Source of the DNA: Alkaliphilus sp.
GTDB taxonomy: Bacteria > Bacillota > Clostridia > Peptostreptococcales > Thermotaleaceae
DNA length: 5,085 nt
Reading direction: 5' to 3'
NCBI GenBank assembly: GCA_018335765.1
Contig: JAGXRU010000187.1
Span: 1 to 5,085 of the forward strand
Below, piece by piece: positions 4,080 to 5,085 of this stretch (its first letter is position 1; each line of letters begins with the position of its first letter). The position numbers and the translations under genes are program-made. The notes beneath the pieces were generated by a model. The model had not been told where the DNA came from and ran no database searches. It saw only the letters and a program-made list of their open reading frames with translations.

Positions 4080-5085
4080 ATGACAAAAAATGAACAATTA
4101 TTGTCTTATATAAAAGAATTAAAGATAGGCACAAAAATTTCCGTAAGACAAATGGCTCAGGACATGGATGTCAGTGAGGGAACAGCCTATAAGGCTATTA
4201 AAGATGCTCAGATGGAAGAGTATGTGAGCACCATTCCCAGAGTTGGAACTATCAGGATTGAAAAGTTTGAAAAACAGCGTTTGGACAGGGTTACCTTCTC
4301 GGAGTTAGTCAATATAGTAGAGGGACAGATAGTGGCAGGACATGAAGGTATATATAAAACTGTAAATAAATTTGTCATAGGTGCTATGGCATTAGGGGAT
4401 ATTGAAAAATATATCTCTGAAGGAGATTTGCTTATTGTAGGAAATAGAGATGATGTCCAATATTTGGCTTTGGAAAATAATTGTGCTATATTGGTGACGG
4501 GAGGGTTTTCTTGTAAGGAGGAAATAAAAAAATTAGCACAGGAAAAAAAACTGCCTATATTATCTACTAGCTATGATACCTTTACGATTGCTACTATGAT
4601 TAATCGTAGCATAAGCGAAAAACTTATAAAAAAAGAGATACTCCTTGTGGAGGATATCATTCCTTCTGAATTATATTACCTCGATTTTAATCATAGGGTA
4701 GCTGATATGAAAAAATACATGGCTATCACCGGGCATAGCAGATATCCTGTTGTAGATAAGAATCAACATGTGATTGGCATTATAACACAAAGAGATATAG
4801 CGGAAGCTCAGGAAAATGAACCTGTTGTTGAACTAATGACTTCTAATCCCATCACCTCAGAAATAAACACTCCTGTGGCCTACATATCACATATTATGAT
4901 ATGGGAAGGTGTTGAGATGATCCCTATAGTAAAAGGGAAAAAATTAATTGGTGTAATTACCAGGCAGGATGTCATAAAAGGCTTAGAGCAAATAAGAAAT
5001 CAGCCTCATATAGGTGAGCCTTTTCAAGATATGATAATTAACCAATGCGAGTTGGAGGAAACTGAGAGAGGCGTCAAACTATCAG
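4080..5085 (+). CDS. DRTGG and CBS domain transcriptional regulator, YtoI-like (3' end outside window)
   Basis: The frame is open from ATG 4080 to the window edge, giving 335 residues of a protein that is about 430 in this family. GGAGAG (4068-4073) lies 6 nt before the start. Residues 1-60 form a winged helix-turn-helix (SVRQMAQDMDVSEGTAYKAI at 21-40). Residues about 70-180 are the DRTGG domain, with GHEGIYKTVNKFVIGAMAL (88-105) and the end motif ILVTGG (137-142). Two CBS motifs follow at about 190-245 and 250-305 (SRYPVVDKNQHVIGIITQRD and EMIPIVKGKKLIGVITRQD). The remaining part of the family protein is a HotDog fold, which would begin near the edge. CBS pairs usually bind adenine nucleotides and the HotDog part may bind acyl-CoA-like ligands, so this is probably a metabolite-sensing transcription factor. 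The target genes are unknown. It is truncated only by the window, with no sign of decay. Confidence 0.9.
   Translation, partial: MTKNEQLLSYIKELKIGTKISVRQMAQDMDVSEGTAYKAIKDAQMEEYVSTIPRVGTIRIEKFEKQRLDRVTFSELVNIVEGQIVAGHEGIYKTVNKFVIGAMALGDIEKYISEGDLLIVGNRDDVQYLALENNCAILVTGGFSCKEEIKKLAQEKKLPILSTSYDTFTIATMINRSISEKLIKKEILLVEDIIPSELYYLDFNHRVADMKKYMAITGHSRYPVVDKNQHVIGIITQRDIAEAQENEPVVELMTSNPITSEINTPVAYISHIMIWEGVEMIPIVKGKKLIGVITRQDVIKGLEQIRNQPHIGEPFQDMIINQCELEETERGVKLS

Overview
The window looks like chromosomal DNA of a low-GC, anaerobic, Clostridia-type Firmicute. It is visibly AT-rich, has strong Shine-Dalgarno sites, and uses GTG once as a start. The intact genes are typical of that group: a Clostridia-style Nudix hydrolase, a tiny four-cysteine DUF1540 protein, WhiA, HPr with both His15 and Ser46, an HD-GYP phosphodiesterase and a DRTGG/CBS regulator of the YtoI type. 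The genus cannot be fixed from the sequence alone.

Layout. Bases 1-410 are a gene graveyard. They hold a decayed C-terminal piece of a RelA/SpoT-like HD hydrolase (86-256) and a decayed scrap of a type I restriction HsdR subunit covering helicase motif VI (326-409). A well-formed terminator (430-472) follows. Bases 473-700 hold no gene that I can recognise, only possible promoter elements. A Nudix hydrolase gene (721-1146, +) ends inside its own intrinsic terminator. It converges on a 56-codon DUF1540 gene (1163-1333, -), which is divergent from whiA. whiA (1500-2459) and the HPr gene (2462-2728) are 2 nt apart and form an operon that starts at an extended -10 promoter and ends at a strong hairpin terminator (2731-2760). 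After a 178-nt gap with another inverted repeat comes an HD-GYP gene (start placed at 2907, not at the upstream TTG). A compact region with an extended -10 promoter and a palindrome that could be terminator or operator leads into a DRTGG/CBS regulator gene, which runs off the right edge.

How the genes fit together. WhiA plus HPr is the conserved core of the Firmicutes yvcI-rapZ-yvcK-whiA-crh locus, here without rapZ and yvcK directly upstream of whiA. HPr links the locus to sugar uptake and catabolite control. The HD-GYP protein probably degrades cyclic di-GMP, and the DRTGG/CBS protein probably senses a nucleotide or acyl ligand and regulates transcription. These are housekeeping and signalling genes, each with its own control signals, rather than one dedicated pathway. 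I see no CRISPR array, intact mobile element, rRNA, tRNA or clearly novel multigene system. The most unusual part is the fossil region at the left edge and the missing rapZ/yvcK next to whiA.
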